Positions 44,748 to 53,679 are shown, counted from the first letter of the stretch. The stretch: 64,000 nucleotides of DNA from Halopseudomonas nanhaiensis (GCF_020025155.1 NZ_CP073751.1:1612001-1676000), one strand, 5' to 3'. Numbers and translations: made by a program. Notes: generated from the sequence alone by a model not told the origin.

Positions 44748-45869
44748 GTGCAGAAAGTAGTGATCAGCGGAACGGGTTTGTACACACCGCCCTACAGCAT
44801 CAGCAACGAAGAGCTGGTTGAAAGCTTCAATGCCTACGTCGAGAAATTCAACCAGGAAAACGCTGCCGCCATCGCTACCGGTGAGGTTGCACCGCTGGCC
44901 CCATCGAGCACTGAATTCATCGAGAAAGCTTCCGGCATCAAGAGCCGCTACGTGGTCAACAAGGACGGCATTCTCGATATCAACCGCATGAAGCCGGACA
45001 TCCCCGAGCGCTCAAATGACGAGCTCGCCGTGCTGGCCGAACTGGCCGTCAAGGCTGCGACCCAGGCGCTGGAACGCGCAGGCAAGACCGCTGCCGATAT
45101 CGACGGCGTGATCATGGCCTGTTCCAACCTGCAGCGGGCGTATCCGGCCATGGCAGTGGAAGTGCAGGAAGCGCTGGGCATTGAAGGTTTCGGTTTTGAC
45201 ATGAACGTTGCCTGTTCCTCGGCGACCTTCGGCATCCAGGCCGCGGCCAATGCAGTCCAGCTGGGCCAGGCGCGTGCCGTGCTGATGGTCAATCCGGAGA
45301 TCTGCACCGGTCACATGAACTTCCGCGACCGTGACAGCCACTTCATTTTCGGTGACGCGTGCACGGCGGTCGTCATCGAGCGCGCCGAAGACGCCACCTC
45401 GGACTATCAGTGGGAAATCCTGGGCACCAAGCTGCTGACCAAGTTCTCCAACAACATCCGCAACAATTTCGGTTTCCTCAATCGCGCCGATGATCAGTAT
45501 GCCGATCAGCCGGACAAGCTGTTCATCCAGCAGGGCCGCAAGGTGTTCAAGGACGTCTGCCCGATGGTCGCCGAGCTGATTGGCGAGCATCTGCAGCAGA
45601 CCGGGCTGCCGGTCAGCGACATCCGTCGCTTCTGGCTGCACCAGGCCAACCTGAACATGAACATGCTGATCGCACGCAAGCTGCTCGGCCGTGATCCCAA
45701 TGAGCAGGAAGCGCCGGTCGTCCTCGACGAGTACGCCAACACCAGCTCCGCCGGTTCGATCATTGCCTTCCACAAGCACCAGGACGATCTGGAGCAGGGT
45801 ACCCACGGGGTCATCTGTTCGTTCGGTGCCGGCTATTCGATCGGCAGCGTGATCGTTCGCAAGTTGTAA
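44748..45869 (+). CDS. Beta-ketoacyl-ACP synthase III, PA3286/FabH2-like
   Basis: A 373-residue KAS III-type thiolase-fold enzyme. The catalytic Cys is in [10 protein letters not shown], His in [10 protein letters not shown] and Asn in [10 protein letters not shown]. The long N-terminal insert ([20 protein letters not shown]) distinguishes it from housekeeping FabH and matches P. aeruginosa PA3286, which condenses octanoyl-CoA from beta-oxidation with malonyl-ACP and so feeds degradation products into fatty-acid synthesis. Nearby fadD genes and phaJ fit that role. A terminator follows. Confidence 0.9.
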   Translation: MQKVVISGTGLYTPPYSISNEELVESFNAYVEKFNQENAAAIATGEVAPLAPSSTEFIEKASGIKSRYVVNKDGILDINRMKPDIPERSNDELAVLAELAVKAATQALERAGKTAADIDGVIMACSNLQRAYPAMAVEVQEALGIEGFGFDMNVACSSATFGIQAAANAVQLGQARAVLMVNPEICTGHMNFRDRDSHFIFGDACTAVVIERAEDATSDYQWEILGTKLLTKFSNNIRNNFGFLNRADDQYADQPDKLFIQQGRKVFKDVCPMVAELIGEHLQQTGLPVSDIRRFWLHQANLNMNMLIARKLLGRDPNEQEAPVVLDEYANTSSAGSIIAFHKHQDDLEQGTHGVICSFGAGYSIGSVIVRKL

Positions 45870-45891
45870 CGGTCGCACAATTGTCATGAAA

Positions 45892-45921
45892 AATCGGGAC
45901 CCTATGTCCCGATTGTCTTTT
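45892..45921 (+). terminator. Rho-independent terminator of the KAS III gene
   Basis: AATCGGGAC and GTCCCGATT form a perfect 9-bp stem with loop CCTAT, followed by GTCTTTT, 22 bp after the stop. Confidence 0.88.
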
Positions 45922-46152
45922 CTCAGGTTCTTTCCCGCCTCCAGCTACATCCTCAGATTGCATCGTCCTCCGGTTGCTCCCCGCGGCGTAGGGCCGGTAC
46001 AACTATTTGAGGCAGAAGTTCCGTAGTCATCAAATCTTCACAGAACGGAAAGCTCAGCGTCACATGGCCTTTCCATAATCGCTTCGGTCGATACAAACGA
46101 CGTCACGTCACGAATTGGATTGACGTTCTCAAAACCCGAAGGAGTTTGTCTG

Positions 46153-47229
46153 ATGAAGAAGAAGCTGATTGCGATTATCGTGGGTGCTGCCGCTGCCATG
46201 CCTGCGCTGGCCATGGCTGATGTAAGCGTCTACGGTCGCGCTCACGTATCCGTTGATTTCCTGGACGACGGTGCCGATTACTCCGAAACCAATCTGTCCA
46301 GCAACTCGTCGCGCCTGGGCTTCAAAGGTGATCATCAGATCAACCCGAACCTGAAAGCCTTCTTCCAGCTCGAGCAGGAAGTGTATTTCGGCCGCGAAGG
46401 CGGTAGTGACTTCAACACCCGCGACACCTTCGTCGGTCTGGGCGGCAACTTTGGCGACGTGCGTCTGGGTCGCTTCGACAGTCCCTTCAAAATGGCTCGT
46501 GGTCCGGCCAACCTGTTCGGCGACCAGGTTGGCGATATGCGTAACCTGACCCGCGTTGGCAATTCGCGCTTCGACGAGCGTTATGACAACACCGTGATGT
46601 ACACCACGCCTTCGATGGGCGGCTTCTACGGCCAGGCAGCTTACTCGATTCACCAGGGCACCTTCGCTGGCGAAGATCATGAAAGCAGCTCATACAGCCT
46701 GGCGCTGAACTACGTCGGCGGCCCGCTGGAAGCATCCATCGCTTACGAAGACGCTGAAGACGAAACCCGTAGCACCACCACCGGGACGCCGCCTGTGACT
46801 CTGGGTGTGGGCGATCGCCAGGGCGTGCGTGTTGCAGCTGCGTACAAGGTCGTGGATCCGCTGAAGGTCGTCGGCTTCTACCAGACCCTTGAGCACGACA
46901 GCGACAACCTGACCGCCGCTCAGAACGACCAGTTGACCGCTGACGTATACGGTCTGGGTGCCGAGTTCAAAGTAGCTTCCAACACTGCGTTGAAAGGCAT
47001 GTGGATGACCCGTGACGTTGACGCCGATGATCGCAACAGCGACATGTGGGTAGTAGGCCTTGAGCACAAGCTGGACAAGGCAGTGCGGGTGTACGCCAAC
47101 TACGCTGTGGTAGATAACGAAGACAATGCTGCTCTAACTCCCTGGGGTCAGGCTCGCACCGCTACCCCGTCGGGCACCGCAGGCGAAGAAGCCTCCGGCC
47201 TGTCGGTCGGCCTGCGCTACGACTTCTAA
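46153..47229 (+). CDS. Outer-membrane porin (general trimeric, Gram-negative porin family)
   Basis: A 358-residue porin with signal peptide MKKKLIAIIVGAAAAMPALA-MA and a mature start DVSVYGRAHVSVDFL, typical of the 16-strand bacterial porin superfamily. The barrel ends with Phe (LSVGLRYDF). The KMARGPANLFGDQVGDM stretch may belong to the constriction loop. It should form a diffusion pore for small hydrophilic solutes; selectivity cannot be predicted. The ATG at 46153 has AAGGAG upstream; the longer frame is not a signal peptide. The 230-bp gap upstream must hold its promoter; I find no clear operator. Confidence 0.93.
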   Translation: MKKKLIAIIVGAAAAMPALAMADVSVYGRAHVSVDFLDDGADYSETNLSSNSSRLGFKGDHQINPNLKAFFQLEQEVYFGREGGSDFNTRDTFVGLGGNFGDVRLGRFDSPFKMARGPANLFGDQVGDMRNLTRVGNSRFDERYDNTVMYTTPSMGGFYGQAAYSIHQGTFAGEDHESSSYSLALNYVGGPLEASIAYEDAEDETRSTTTGTPPVTLGVGDRQGVRVAAAYKVVDPLKVVGFYQTLEHDSDNLTAAQNDQLTADVYGLGAEFKVASNTALKGMWMTRDVDADDRNSDMWVVGLEHKLDKAVRVYANYAVVDNEDNAALTPWGQARTATPSGTAGEEASGLSVGLRYDF

Positions 47230-47253
47230 GTCGAACTAGCAAGCGTCCGCTTC

Positions 47254-47290
47254 AAAGCCGGATTGTCTCTTAGAGGCAATCCGGCTTTGT
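47254..47290 (+). terminator. Rho-independent terminator of the porin gene
   Basis: AAAGCCGGATTG and CAATCCGGCTTT form a perfect 12-bp stem with an 11-nt loop, 24 bp after the stop. Confidence 0.88.
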
Positions 47291-47391
47291 CATGTAAATG
47301 ACATCAATCAGACTTAATCTTGCAGCGTCACGCCCGCCGGCTCTGCTGGTCGAGGGATCAGGATCGTGCGTCTTTCTCATTCGGAGTTCTC

Positions 47392-48093
47392 ATGCGTAAC
47401 ATCGTTTTACTAGCGCTGGCTTGCCTTCTGCCCGCTTGCGCACAACAGTCTCAAGTACAGCTGTATCCCGGGGCGGAGTTGCCTGAAAGCCGCGAGTTGA
47501 TTGTCGAGGTACCGTCAGGGTTGGAGATCATCGACGTCAACGGGCAGGAAGTACCCGCGGCCAATTCGATGTTCAACGGTGACAAGCGTGTCCTCAAGCT
47601 CGAGCCGGGCACTTATCGCATCCATGCGTTCTTCAAGAACGTCTACGATATCGGCGGCGGTATCAGCACCGAAGTGGTTCGCACGCGCAGTGCCATCTTC
47701 TCTGTCGATGGCAGGGCAGGGGAAACCTGGCGTCTGGGTTATCGCGCACCAGAGAACCTGGAGCAGGCCCGTGAGCTGAGAGAGTCATTCAGCGGCTGGA
47801 GCGAGAACCTCGCCACGGGTGAACGCACTGAAACGCAACCCGGCGGAAAGTTGCAATCTTCTCTGAGTCAGCTGATGGGCAGCGGCCCGGCCACGCCAAC
47901 CGCAGCCGAAGCGGTCGCTCCGCTGGAATCCACTCGCGCTCCCGTGGCAGCAGGCGTCGCTCCGCCTGCTCCGACCGCCGCTGCCTCGCTGCCGCATAAC
48001 GACGCCACGCTAGCAACGTTGCAGCAGTTGTGGCGGTTGCTTACGCCGGAAAGCAAGGCAGCATTTCTCGAATGGCAAGAGAATAATCGCTGA
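47392..48093 (+). CDS. DUF2057-like lipoprotein
   Basis: A 233-residue predicted lipoprotein. The ATG at 47392 gives a short signal peptide MRNIVLLALACLLPAC with lipobox LPAC (Cys 16); the upstream open frame has none. The mature N-terminal part (LPESRELIVEVPSGLEIIDV, KRVLKLEPGTYRIHAFFK) resembles the DUF2057/YccT family, whose function is unknown. The C-terminal third is Ala/Pro-rich and low-complexity and ends in a short helix. It stands alone between the porin and a GNAT-like gene. Confidence 0.8.
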   Translation: MRNIVLLALACLLPACAQQSQVQLYPGAELPESRELIVEVPSGLEIIDVNGQEVPAANSMFNGDKRVLKLEPGTYRIHAFFKNVYDIGGGISTEVVRTRSAIFSVDGRAGETWRLGYRAPENLEQARELRESFSGWSENLATGERTETQPGGKLQSSLSQLMGSGPATPTAAEAVAPLESTRAPVAAGVAPPAPTAAASLPHNDATLATLQQLWRLLTPESKAAFLEWQENNR

Positions 48094-48276
48094 TCCAGCG
48101 AAGACGGGTACCGCCCGATACTGGCTCAGCGCTGTCGGACGCGTGCGCTGTCATCATAAATTCACCGCTCTGCCATCAGTTTGCTATCGGCGAGCGTGAA
48201 CATGAGTCACCGGAACGATGAACGCATATGCGTGGCCGGTCTGCTCCTTCAAACCCCACTTCGGTGGGGTTTTTTT
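48094..48276 (+). ncRNA. Long 3' region ending in a strong terminator; possible 3'-UTR-derived small RNA
   Basis: About 157 nt without a gene lie between the lipoprotein stop and a perfect terminator (AAACCCCAC-TTCG-GTGGGGTTT plus T-run, 48251-48276). The distance is larger than for other terminators in this window (9-46 nt). The stretch could be a long 3' UTR or an independent small RNA. No convincing promoter was found, so this is a weak call. Confidence 0.25.
48251..48276 (+). terminator. Strong rho-independent terminator with UUCG loop
   Basis: AAACCCCAC and GTGGGGTTT form a 9-bp stem with the stable loop TTCG and a run of T residues. It ends transcription 49 bp before the next gene. Confidence 0.92.
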
Positions 48277-48324
48277 ACAGCTGCGCATTGTCCGGCGGTG
48301 GATTGCCTGTGGCATGCTAGAGCC

Positions 48325-49446
48325 ATGACGCTACTTCAACTGCAATCCATCGACGAGGTCCGGCCCGAGCATTGGGACGAGCTGGTTGGCACCGGCTATC
48401 CCTTTCTCCGGCACGCCTTCCTGCATGCTCTCGAGGCCAGCGGCTCGGTCTCACCCTCCAACGGCTGGACCCCGGCACACCTGGTTCTAAAGGCCGACGA
48501 CGGCAGACTCGATGCGCTGATGCCGCTGTATCTCAAGATGCACTCCTATGGTGAGTACGTTTTCGATTTCCAGTGGGCCGATGCCTGGGAGCGGGCAGGG
48601 CAGCGTTATTACCCGAAGCTGCTGGCAGCGGTGCCTTTCTCCCCTGTGCAGGGACCGCGCCTGATTGCCCGCAAGGCCGGCGGAGCAGACGCTCTGTTGG
48701 CGGGCATCGACAGTCTGCTGATGGACCGTGAGGCCTCAGGTGGGCATGTGCTATTCAACACCGGTGGGGAAGATCACGCACTTGAAAAGCATGGCTGGGT
48801 GCAGCGGCTGGGCTGCCAGTTTCACTGGTTCAACCGAGGATATGCCGGGTTCGACGACTTCCTGACTGCGTGCAGCTCACGCAAGCGCAAGAACTTCCGC
48901 AAGGAGCGCGCAGCGGTTGCCGCGCAGGGTTTCGGTTTCCACTGGGTCGCTGGTGAGGCATTGGAGAAGCGGCACTGGGATGCGTTTTATCCCTTTTATG
49001 CCGCCACGTACTACAAGCGCGGGCAGGAGCCTTACCTGAACCGTGCCTTCTTCTCATTGCTGAATGCCGGCATGGCTGACGCCGTCCGGTTGCTCTTCGT
49101 GCGCCATGAAGGTCGGGACGTGGCTGGCGCCCTGTTTCTTGCTGGAAACGACACGCTGTACGGCCGCTACTGGGGATGCCTGGAAGAGTACGACCGTTTG
49201 CATTTCGAGACGTGCTTCTACCAAGGCATGGAGCTCTGCATAGCCGAAGGCCTGTCGCGGTTCGACGCCGGTGCCCAGGGCGAACACAAGCTTATCCGCG
49301 GCTTCGAGCCGGTCCTGACCCAGTCCTGGCACAAGCTTCAACCGGGGTTGCATGAGGCCGTGGCGGATTTTCTGGTGCGCGAGCGGGCGGGGATCAAGGC
49401 GTATCAGCAGGATGCGAGGAGTTACCTTCCGTATAGGCAGGAGTGA
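48325..49446 (+). CDS. GNAT-superfamily protein (COG3146-like, FemAB-type fold)
   Basis: A 373-residue protein similar to the COG3146/DUF482 family, annotated as N-acetyltransferase or peptidogalycan-type proteins. The N-terminal FLRHAFLHALEASGSV and the central WFNRGYAGFDDFLTACSSRKRKNFRKER are characteristic, as are FHWVAGEALEKRHWDAFYPFY and the C-terminal FDAGAQGEHKLIRGFEP. The family has two GNAT-like halves. Substrate unknown. The ATG at 48325 is used; the frame is open 144 bp upstream, but that part crosses the terminator hairpin. A REPIN and RAYT gene follow. Confidence 0.85.
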   Translation: MTLLQLQSIDEVRPEHWDELVGTGYPFLRHAFLHALEASGSVSPSNGWTPAHLVLKADDGRLDALMPLYLKMHSYGEYVFDFQWADAWERAGQRYYPKLLAAVPFSPVQGPRLIARKAGGADALLAGIDSLLMDREASGGHVLFNTGGEDHALEKHGWVQRLGCQFHWFNRGYAGFDDFLTACSSRKRKNFRKERAAVAAQGFGFHWVAGEALEKRHWDAFYPFYAATYYKRGQEPYLNRAFFSLLNAGMADAVRLLFVRHEGRDVAGALFLAGNDTLYGRYWGCLEEYDRLHFETCFYQGMELCIAEGLSRFDAGAQGEHKLIRGFEPVLTQSWHKLQPGLHEAVADFLVRERAGIKAYQQDARSYLPYRQE

Positions 49447-49504
49447 AACCCTAGCGGGGCAACTACGGTGCGATTGTCTGGCCCCGGGCTAGCGACACAG
49501 CGCG

Positions 49505-49604
49505 CTATCGCGGCGAGGGCGCCGCTCCTACCGGTTAGGGTGGAGATGACCTTGGGTCCGGGCTTCCACGGATGCTGGTAGGAGCGGCGCCCTCGCCGCG
49601 ATAG
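49505..49604. repeat. REPIN upstream of the RAYT gene
   Basis: A minus-oriented palindrome (49505-49531) and a plus-oriented one (49577-49604) are both of the GCGGCG-CCCT-CGCCGC type with TAGGAGCG heads. This is the only REPIN in the window whose two arms are the same clean type. It ends about 105 bp before the RAYT start. Confidence 0.9.
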
Positions 49605-49708
49605 GGGTGGGTTCAACTCTGACGACCGGATCTCAAAACCGCTTCGTTCCGCTTCATTGTCGTTCCGCCCCATGCGACCCTTCGATTTACTTGCTGAAGA
49701 GGGTTAGC

Positions 49709-50149
49709 GTGAGAGATTCGAAATCGCCACCGCGCGGAAACTGCCTACGACAGGGTCGGACCTCGGAGCATGGCAGGCTCTACCTGATCACTACCGTTAC
49801 ACGCAGCCGCAAACCGCTGTTCGCTAACTTCGCTTTGGCAAGGACCACGATCGCCACTCTGTATACGGATAAGCGCGTAGCGACCATGGCATATGTCCTC
49901 ATGCCCGATCACCTCCATTGGATTTTTGAGCTGAAGCGAGGAACGCTCTCTACAGTGGTGGGCGCAATGAAATCGGTATCTGCAAGACAGCATGGCGGTC
50001 CAATGTGGCAGCCCGGTTTCCACGACCACGCGCTGCGAAGGGAAGAGGACATCCAGAAGGTCGCGCGCTACCTGATCGCCAACCCCTTGCGCGCCGGCCT
50101 TGTGGACTGCATCGGCGATTACCCACATTGGGATGCGGTTTGGCTGTAA
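49709..50149 (+). CDS. REP-associated tyrosine transposase (RAYT)
   Basis: A 146-residue Y1/HUH-type transposase of the IS200-like superfamily. The metal-binding His-x-His is in MPDHLHWIFE (near residue 67) and the usual RAYT segments YLITTVTRSRKPLF and WQPGFHDHALRREEDIQKVARYLIANPLRAGLV follow (the latter spans the predicted nucleophile Tyr, in ARYLIANP). GTG at 49709 is preferred since GAAGAGGG lies 6-13 nt upstream. RAYTs are single-copy, non-selfish relatives of transposases thought to mobilise REP/REPIN sequences. It is flanked by REP palindromes on both sides, as expected. Confidence 0.92.
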   Translation: MRDSKSPPRGNCLRQGRTSEHGRLYLITTVTRSRKPLFANFALARTTIATLYTDKRVATMAYVLMPDHLHWIFELKRGTLSTVVGAMKSVSARQHGGPMWQPGFHDHALRREEDIQKVARYLIANPLRAGLVDCIGDYPHWDAVWL

Positions 50150-50162
50150 GTGAACCGTCGCC

Positions 50163-50190
50163 GTAGGAGCGGCGCCCCCGCCGCGATGGG
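50163..50190 (+). repeat. Single REP palindrome downstream of the RAYT gene
   Basis: GTAGGAGCGGCGCCCCCGCC and the following GCGATGG form the GCGGCG stem type with loop CCCC, 13 bp after the RAYT stop. With the upstream REPIN it brackets the transposase gene. Confidence 0.88.
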
Positions 50191-50248
50191 TTCTAACGGC
50201 CCTTAGCTTTCAAATAGACCTTCCATCGCGCCGTTGACTTTCTTTACT

Positions 50249-50815
50249 TTACTGCTGCTCTCCCTCAACCCGCTTCGCACTAATGATCGTCACCGGATTC
50301 TGCGGCACGTTCTGGTGCATGCCCTGATTGGCGGTGGGTACCTTGGCGATGGTTTCGACGACCTGCTGGCCTTCGGTGACCTTGCCGAACACCGCGTAGC
50401 CCGCGCTGTTGGCGTTGCGGTCCAGGAAGTCGTTATTACTGTGGTTGATGAAGAACTGGGCCGTGGCGCTATCCGGATCGTTGGTGCGGGCCATGGCTAC
50501 GGTGTAGCGCTTGTTCTTCAGGCCGTTATCCGCCTCGTTCTTGATCGGCTCGCCGACGCTGCGCTGACGCATGTTGGCATCGAATCCGCCGCCCTGAATC
50601 ATGAAGCCCGGGATGACGCGGTGGAAGATGAGATTGTCGTAATGACCCGCATCGACGTAGCGCAGGAAGTTGGCGACGGTCACCGGTGCCTTGTCTTCAT
50701 ACAGCTCCATCTCGATCTCGCCGAGGCTGGTGTTCAACAGCACCCGGGGGTTGTCGGCGTGGGCGGTCGTGGCAATCAGGAACAGACCGCAGGCAGCGGC
50801 GAGGCGTTTGAACAT
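50249..50815 (-). CDS. ppiA: Periplasmic peptidyl-prolyl cis-trans isomerase (cyclophilin) PpiA
   Basis: A 188-residue cyclophilin. The signal peptide MFKRLAAACGLFLIATTAHA targets it to the periplasm. Catalytic-fold motifs are present: FHRVIPGFMIQGGG with the active Arg, ARTNDPDSATAQFFINH, and GYAVFGKVTEG. It catalyses proline isomerisation in exported proteins. The gene lies 2 bp after the hydrolase gene on the same strand, so they share an mRNA, though no functional link is known. Confidence 0.94.
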   Translation of the reverse strand: MFKRLAAACGLFLIATTAHADNPRVLLNTSLGEIEMELYEDKAPVTVANFLRYVDAGHYDNLIFHRVIPGFMIQGGGFDANMRQRSVGEPIKNEADNGLKNKRYTVAMARTNDPDSATAQFFINHSNNDFLDRNANSAGYAVFGKVTEGQQVVETIAKVPTANQGMHQNVPQNPVTIISAKRVEGEQQ

Positions 50816-50817
50816 CT

Positions 50818-51639
50818 TCAGACTCCGGTGGTTTCTTGTTGAGGTTGCCTAGCAGACTCGGATTGGCGCAAAAAGTCCAGTATCAGGCGGTTGCAGTGCT
50901 CGGGCTGGTCGACGGGCGTGGCGTGGCGTGAGTCGGCGATCACTTCGAGGCGAGCATCGCCGAGGCGGGATACATACTCCCGCTTGCGCTCGACCGGCAT
51001 GTAGTCGTTGTCCCCGCTGATGACCAGCACCGGGCAGCAGATGCGGTCCAGCCGCTCGACCACGCTCCAGCCAATGATCGCACGCAGCGAGGCCAGATAC
51101 GCCTTGCGATCGTTCTCGCACCAGCGTTGCTCAAAGGTTTCCCGCAGTTCCTGCTGTTCGGGCTTGGGAAACAGCACGCGCGCAAGCCCTCGTGCAGTCA
51201 CGCTCAGCGGCAGGGCATGCGCAAGGATCAGCCGCTGCGCCACCTTGGCAAACTCGCCGGGTCGGCGCGGGCGGACTTCCGGGGCACTGTTGATGATGGT
51301 CAGACTGGCAGGTACATCCGGGTGATCGGTGGCGAGCTGGAAGGCGATCATGCCGCCCATCGAGATGCCGATGATGTGCGGACGCTGCACCTTGAGCATC
51401 TCCAGCAGGCACACCACGTCGTCGGCAAAACCCTTGATCGAATAGGCGCCGCGCGGCTTGTCACTGAGGCCGTGCCCGCGCATATCGATGCTGACGACCC
51501 GATAGCGCTCGAGCAGCACGTCGGTCTGGTTCTCCCAGTCCCGCGAACTCGAACCGAGTCCGTGAATGAGCACCACAGGCTCACCCTGACCCTGATCGGT
51601 GTAGTACAAGCGGCAGCCGTTGGCGGTAAGGTGCGGCAT
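50818..51639 (-). CDS. Alpha/beta hydrolase
   Basis: A 273-residue alpha/beta hydrolase. The oxyanion loop is VVLIHGLGSSSRDW, the nucleophile is in IGISMGGMIA (near residue 94), the acid is probably in ISGDNDYMPV and the His in DSRHATPVDQPEH. These resemble PcaD/BioH-like or ester hydrolases, but the substrate cannot be assigned. No signal peptide is present. Unlike the fold relative at 43.8 kb, its triad is complete. Confidence 0.9.
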   Translation of the reverse strand: MPHLTANGCRLYYTDQGQGEPVVLIHGLGSSSRDWENQTDVLLERYRVVSIDMRGHGLSDKPRGAYSIKGFADDVVCLLEMLKVQRPHIIGISMGGMIAFQLATDHPDVPASLTIINSAPEVRPRRPGEFAKVAQRLILAHALPLSVTARGLARVLFPKPEQQELRETFEQRWCENDRKAYLASLRAIIGWSVVERLDRICCPVLVISGDNDYMPVERKREYVSRLGDARLEVIADSRHATPVDQPEHCNRLILDFLRQSESARQPQQETTGV

Positions 51640-51696
51640 AGGAGTTCCTTTTCGCGAGCGCTTATTGTTAACAGACTCGCGGCGCGGTTTGAAGCC

Positions 51697-52593
51697 TCAT
51701 GCCTCGTCGGTCATCGAATGTTCAATGATCAGGTCGGCCAGGATGCGCGTTGCCGGGCCAAGCGGTCGATCCTTGTTGGCGTACAGATAGAGAAAATGCG
51801 AGCGGCTCGCGCCTTGCTGCAGGGGCAGCGGTTTGAGCAGCCCGTCCGCCATCTGGCGAACAATCTCGTGGTTTGGGAGCCAGGCGAACCCGAGTCCGCT
51901 GGCGACCAGTTCGGCAGCGGTACCCAGGCTGGCCACGGTCCAGCGCTGCTCGGCGCCGAGCCAGCCGGAGTCCCGGGGCTGGCGGCGGCCCGAGTCGCGA
52001 ATCACCACCTGCAGATGGTTCTCCAGATCCGCGTGGGTCAGTTGCCGCTGCAGCTGGTGCAGCGGATGATTGGGGTTGGCTACCGCGACGAATTCCACCG
52101 CGTTGAGTTGTTGCGGCAGATACCCGGCGATGCTGATGCCTGAGATCGCCAGGTCCGCGCTGCCGGACAACAGACATTCCTCCACACCGGACAGCACTTC
52201 TTCACGCAGCTGCACGCGGCAGCCCTGGCTGAGCGGCATGAATGACTGCAGCGCGCGGGCCAGGCGGCCGGTGGGGTAGGCTGCATCGACTACCAACTGA
52301 ACCTCGGCTTCCCAGCCCTGGTCCATATTCCAGGCGAGCTGTTCCAGTTGGCTCGCCTGTTTGACCAATTGGCGCGAGCGACGCAGCAATGCGGCGCCGG
52401 CTTCGGTCAGCACTGCCTTGCGACCTTCGATCTCCAGCAGCGGCACGCCGAGCTGTTCCTGCATGCGCGCTACCGTGTAGCTGATCGAGGACTGCGAGCG
52501 ATGCAACGCTTCGGCGGCCTGGGCAAAACCGCCGTTGTCGACCACGGCCTGAAGTGTGCGCCACTGTTCCAGCGTGACCCTGGGTGCTTTCAT
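51697..52593 (-). CDS. LysR-family transcriptional regulator
   Basis: A 298-residue LysR-type regulator. The winged helix-turn-helix is in residues 1-65 (LEQWRTLQAVVDNGGFAQAA, SQSSISYTVARMQEQLG), followed by the linker and the two-part effector domain. The ATG at 52593 is preferred over an upstream in-frame ATG since MKAPRVTLEQW is the typical N-terminus. It is divergent from the small periplasmic protein gene, with only 39 bp between starts, and is close to the azoreductase gene, a plausible target. Confidence 0.92.
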   Translation of the reverse strand: MKAPRVTLEQWRTLQAVVDNGGFAQAAEALHRSQSSISYTVARMQEQLGVPLLEIEGRKAVLTEAGAALLRRSRQLVKQASQLEQLAWNMDQGWEAEVQLVVDAAYPTGRLARALQSFMPLSQGCRVQLREEVLSGVEECLLSGSADLAISGISIAGYLPQQLNAVEFVAVANPNHPLHQLQRQLTHADLENHLQVVIRDSGRRQPRDSGWLGAEQRWTVASLGTAAELVASGLGFAWLPNHEIVRQMADGLLKPLPLQQGASRSHFLYLYANKDRPLGPATRILADLIIEHSMTDEA

Positions 52594-52632
52594 TGAGCTA
52601 GTTCCTTGTGCCCGTTCAAACGGAGAACCGAT

Positions 52633-52962
52633 ATGAAGCGGCAAATCTGTGCAATCGCACTGGCGATGGTCCTTCCTGCAACGACCTTTGCATTCACCAT
52701 CGATCTTAACGTGGAAAACGAGGGTGTCGATATCGAAGGCACCACCGGCTATATCGGCAACGTGGCGACCATCAGCCTGACCAACAATGGAGACCAGGCC
52801 GCCCGCTGCGAGGTCTACTTCGAAAACGGCCCCGAGCGCCCTCCGCGCAAGCGACTCACCGTTAACGAAGGCGAGAGCACCACGGTCACTCAGGCCTTCG
52901 AACGTGAGATCAATCGCGTGCGCTCCCGTGTCGCCTGCGAGCCGGAAGAAGAATCGAATTAA
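52633..52962 (+). CDS. Small periplasmic protein, conserved in Pseudomonas, function unknown
   Basis: A 109-residue protein with a signal peptide ending near ATTFA (residue 20) and a compact mature domain. Two Cys residues (in RCEVYFENGPE and RVACEPEE) could form a disulfide. The YFENGPERPPRKRLTVNEGE stretch is one I recall from small Pseudomonas proteins often misannotated as 3-phosphoglycerate kinase; no kinase motif is present. The start at 52633 is chosen for the signal peptide. It is divergent from the LysR gene and 91 bp upstream of azoR. Confidence 0.78.
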   Translation: MKRQICAIALAMVLPATTFAFTIDLNVENEGVDIEGTTGYIGNVATISLTNNGDQAARCEVYFENGPERPPRKRLTVNEGESTTVTQAFEREINRVRSRVACEPEEESN

Positions 52963-53053
52963 TCGATTCGATTAAGCTTGTTTTTGCGCTTTTATATAGG
53001 CAAACCAGATCATAGCATCTCTTCATTGAAGGCAACCTACAGAGGACGATGTC

Positions 53054-53656
53054 ATGACACAGATACTGGTTCTGCAAACAAGCGCTCGCCGGGAAGGCTC
53101 CGCATCTCGCGAGTACACCGATCAATTGGTCGCTGCGCTGGGCAACAAGCACCCGGACGCGCGGATCATCACCCGCGAGCTGGGTGTTGATCCGCTGCCG
53201 CACCTGGACGAGACGTTGCTGGGCGGCTGGATGAAGCCTGCCGATGCACAGACCGGGGCCGAGCGTCAGGCCGCAGCGCGGTCCGCTGAGCTGATCGACG
53301 AATTGCTGGCCAGCGACATCGTGGTCATCGGCTCGGCGATGTATAACTTCGGCATTACCTCGACGCTCAAGGCGTGGCTGGACCATGTGCTGGCAGCGGG
53401 CAAAACCTTCCGTTACACGGAGAATGGCCCGATTGGCCTGGCTGGCGATCGCAAGGTGTATGTGGTCGCCGCTCGCGGTGGCCGTTATCAGGGCAGTCCG
53501 CTGGACCATCAGGAGCCCTACTTGAAGACCGCGCTGGGCTTCATCGGCATCAGCGACGTGGAGTTCGTCTACGTTGAGGGGCAGGCGATGGGCGAGGCGG
53601 AGTCGGCCAAGGGCCGTGCCGAGGCGGCCGAGGCGATCAAGCGCGTCGCTGCCTGA
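53054..53656 (+). CDS. azoR: FMN-dependent NADH-azoreductase
   Basis: A 200-residue flavodoxin-like reductase. The phosphate-binding start ILVLQTSARREGSASREY, the SAMYNFGITSTLKAWLDHV segment and AARGGRYQG are characteristic of AzoR. It reduces quinones and azo compounds using NADH and FMN. GAGGACG precedes the ATG. A LysR gene and a small secreted protein lie upstream. A strong bidirectional terminator separates it from the convergent tRNA-Asn gene. Confidence 0.93.
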   Translation: MTQILVLQTSARREGSASREYTDQLVAALGNKHPDARIITRELGVDPLPHLDETLLGGWMKPADAQTGAERQAAARSAELIDELLASDIVVIGSAMYNFGITSTLKAWLDHVLAAGKTFRYTENGPIGLAGDRKVYVVAARGGRYQGSPLDHQEPYLKTALGFIGISDVEFVYVEGQAMGEAESAKGRAEAAEAIKRVAA

Positions 53657-53679
53657 CCGACCATAGAGCGGCAACAAAA

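Noticed and set aside
53054..53160. Phage or island attachment site at the tRNA genes
   Set aside because: Neither tRNA-Asn nor tRNA-Val is followed by an integrase or a repeated tRNA 3' end in the window.
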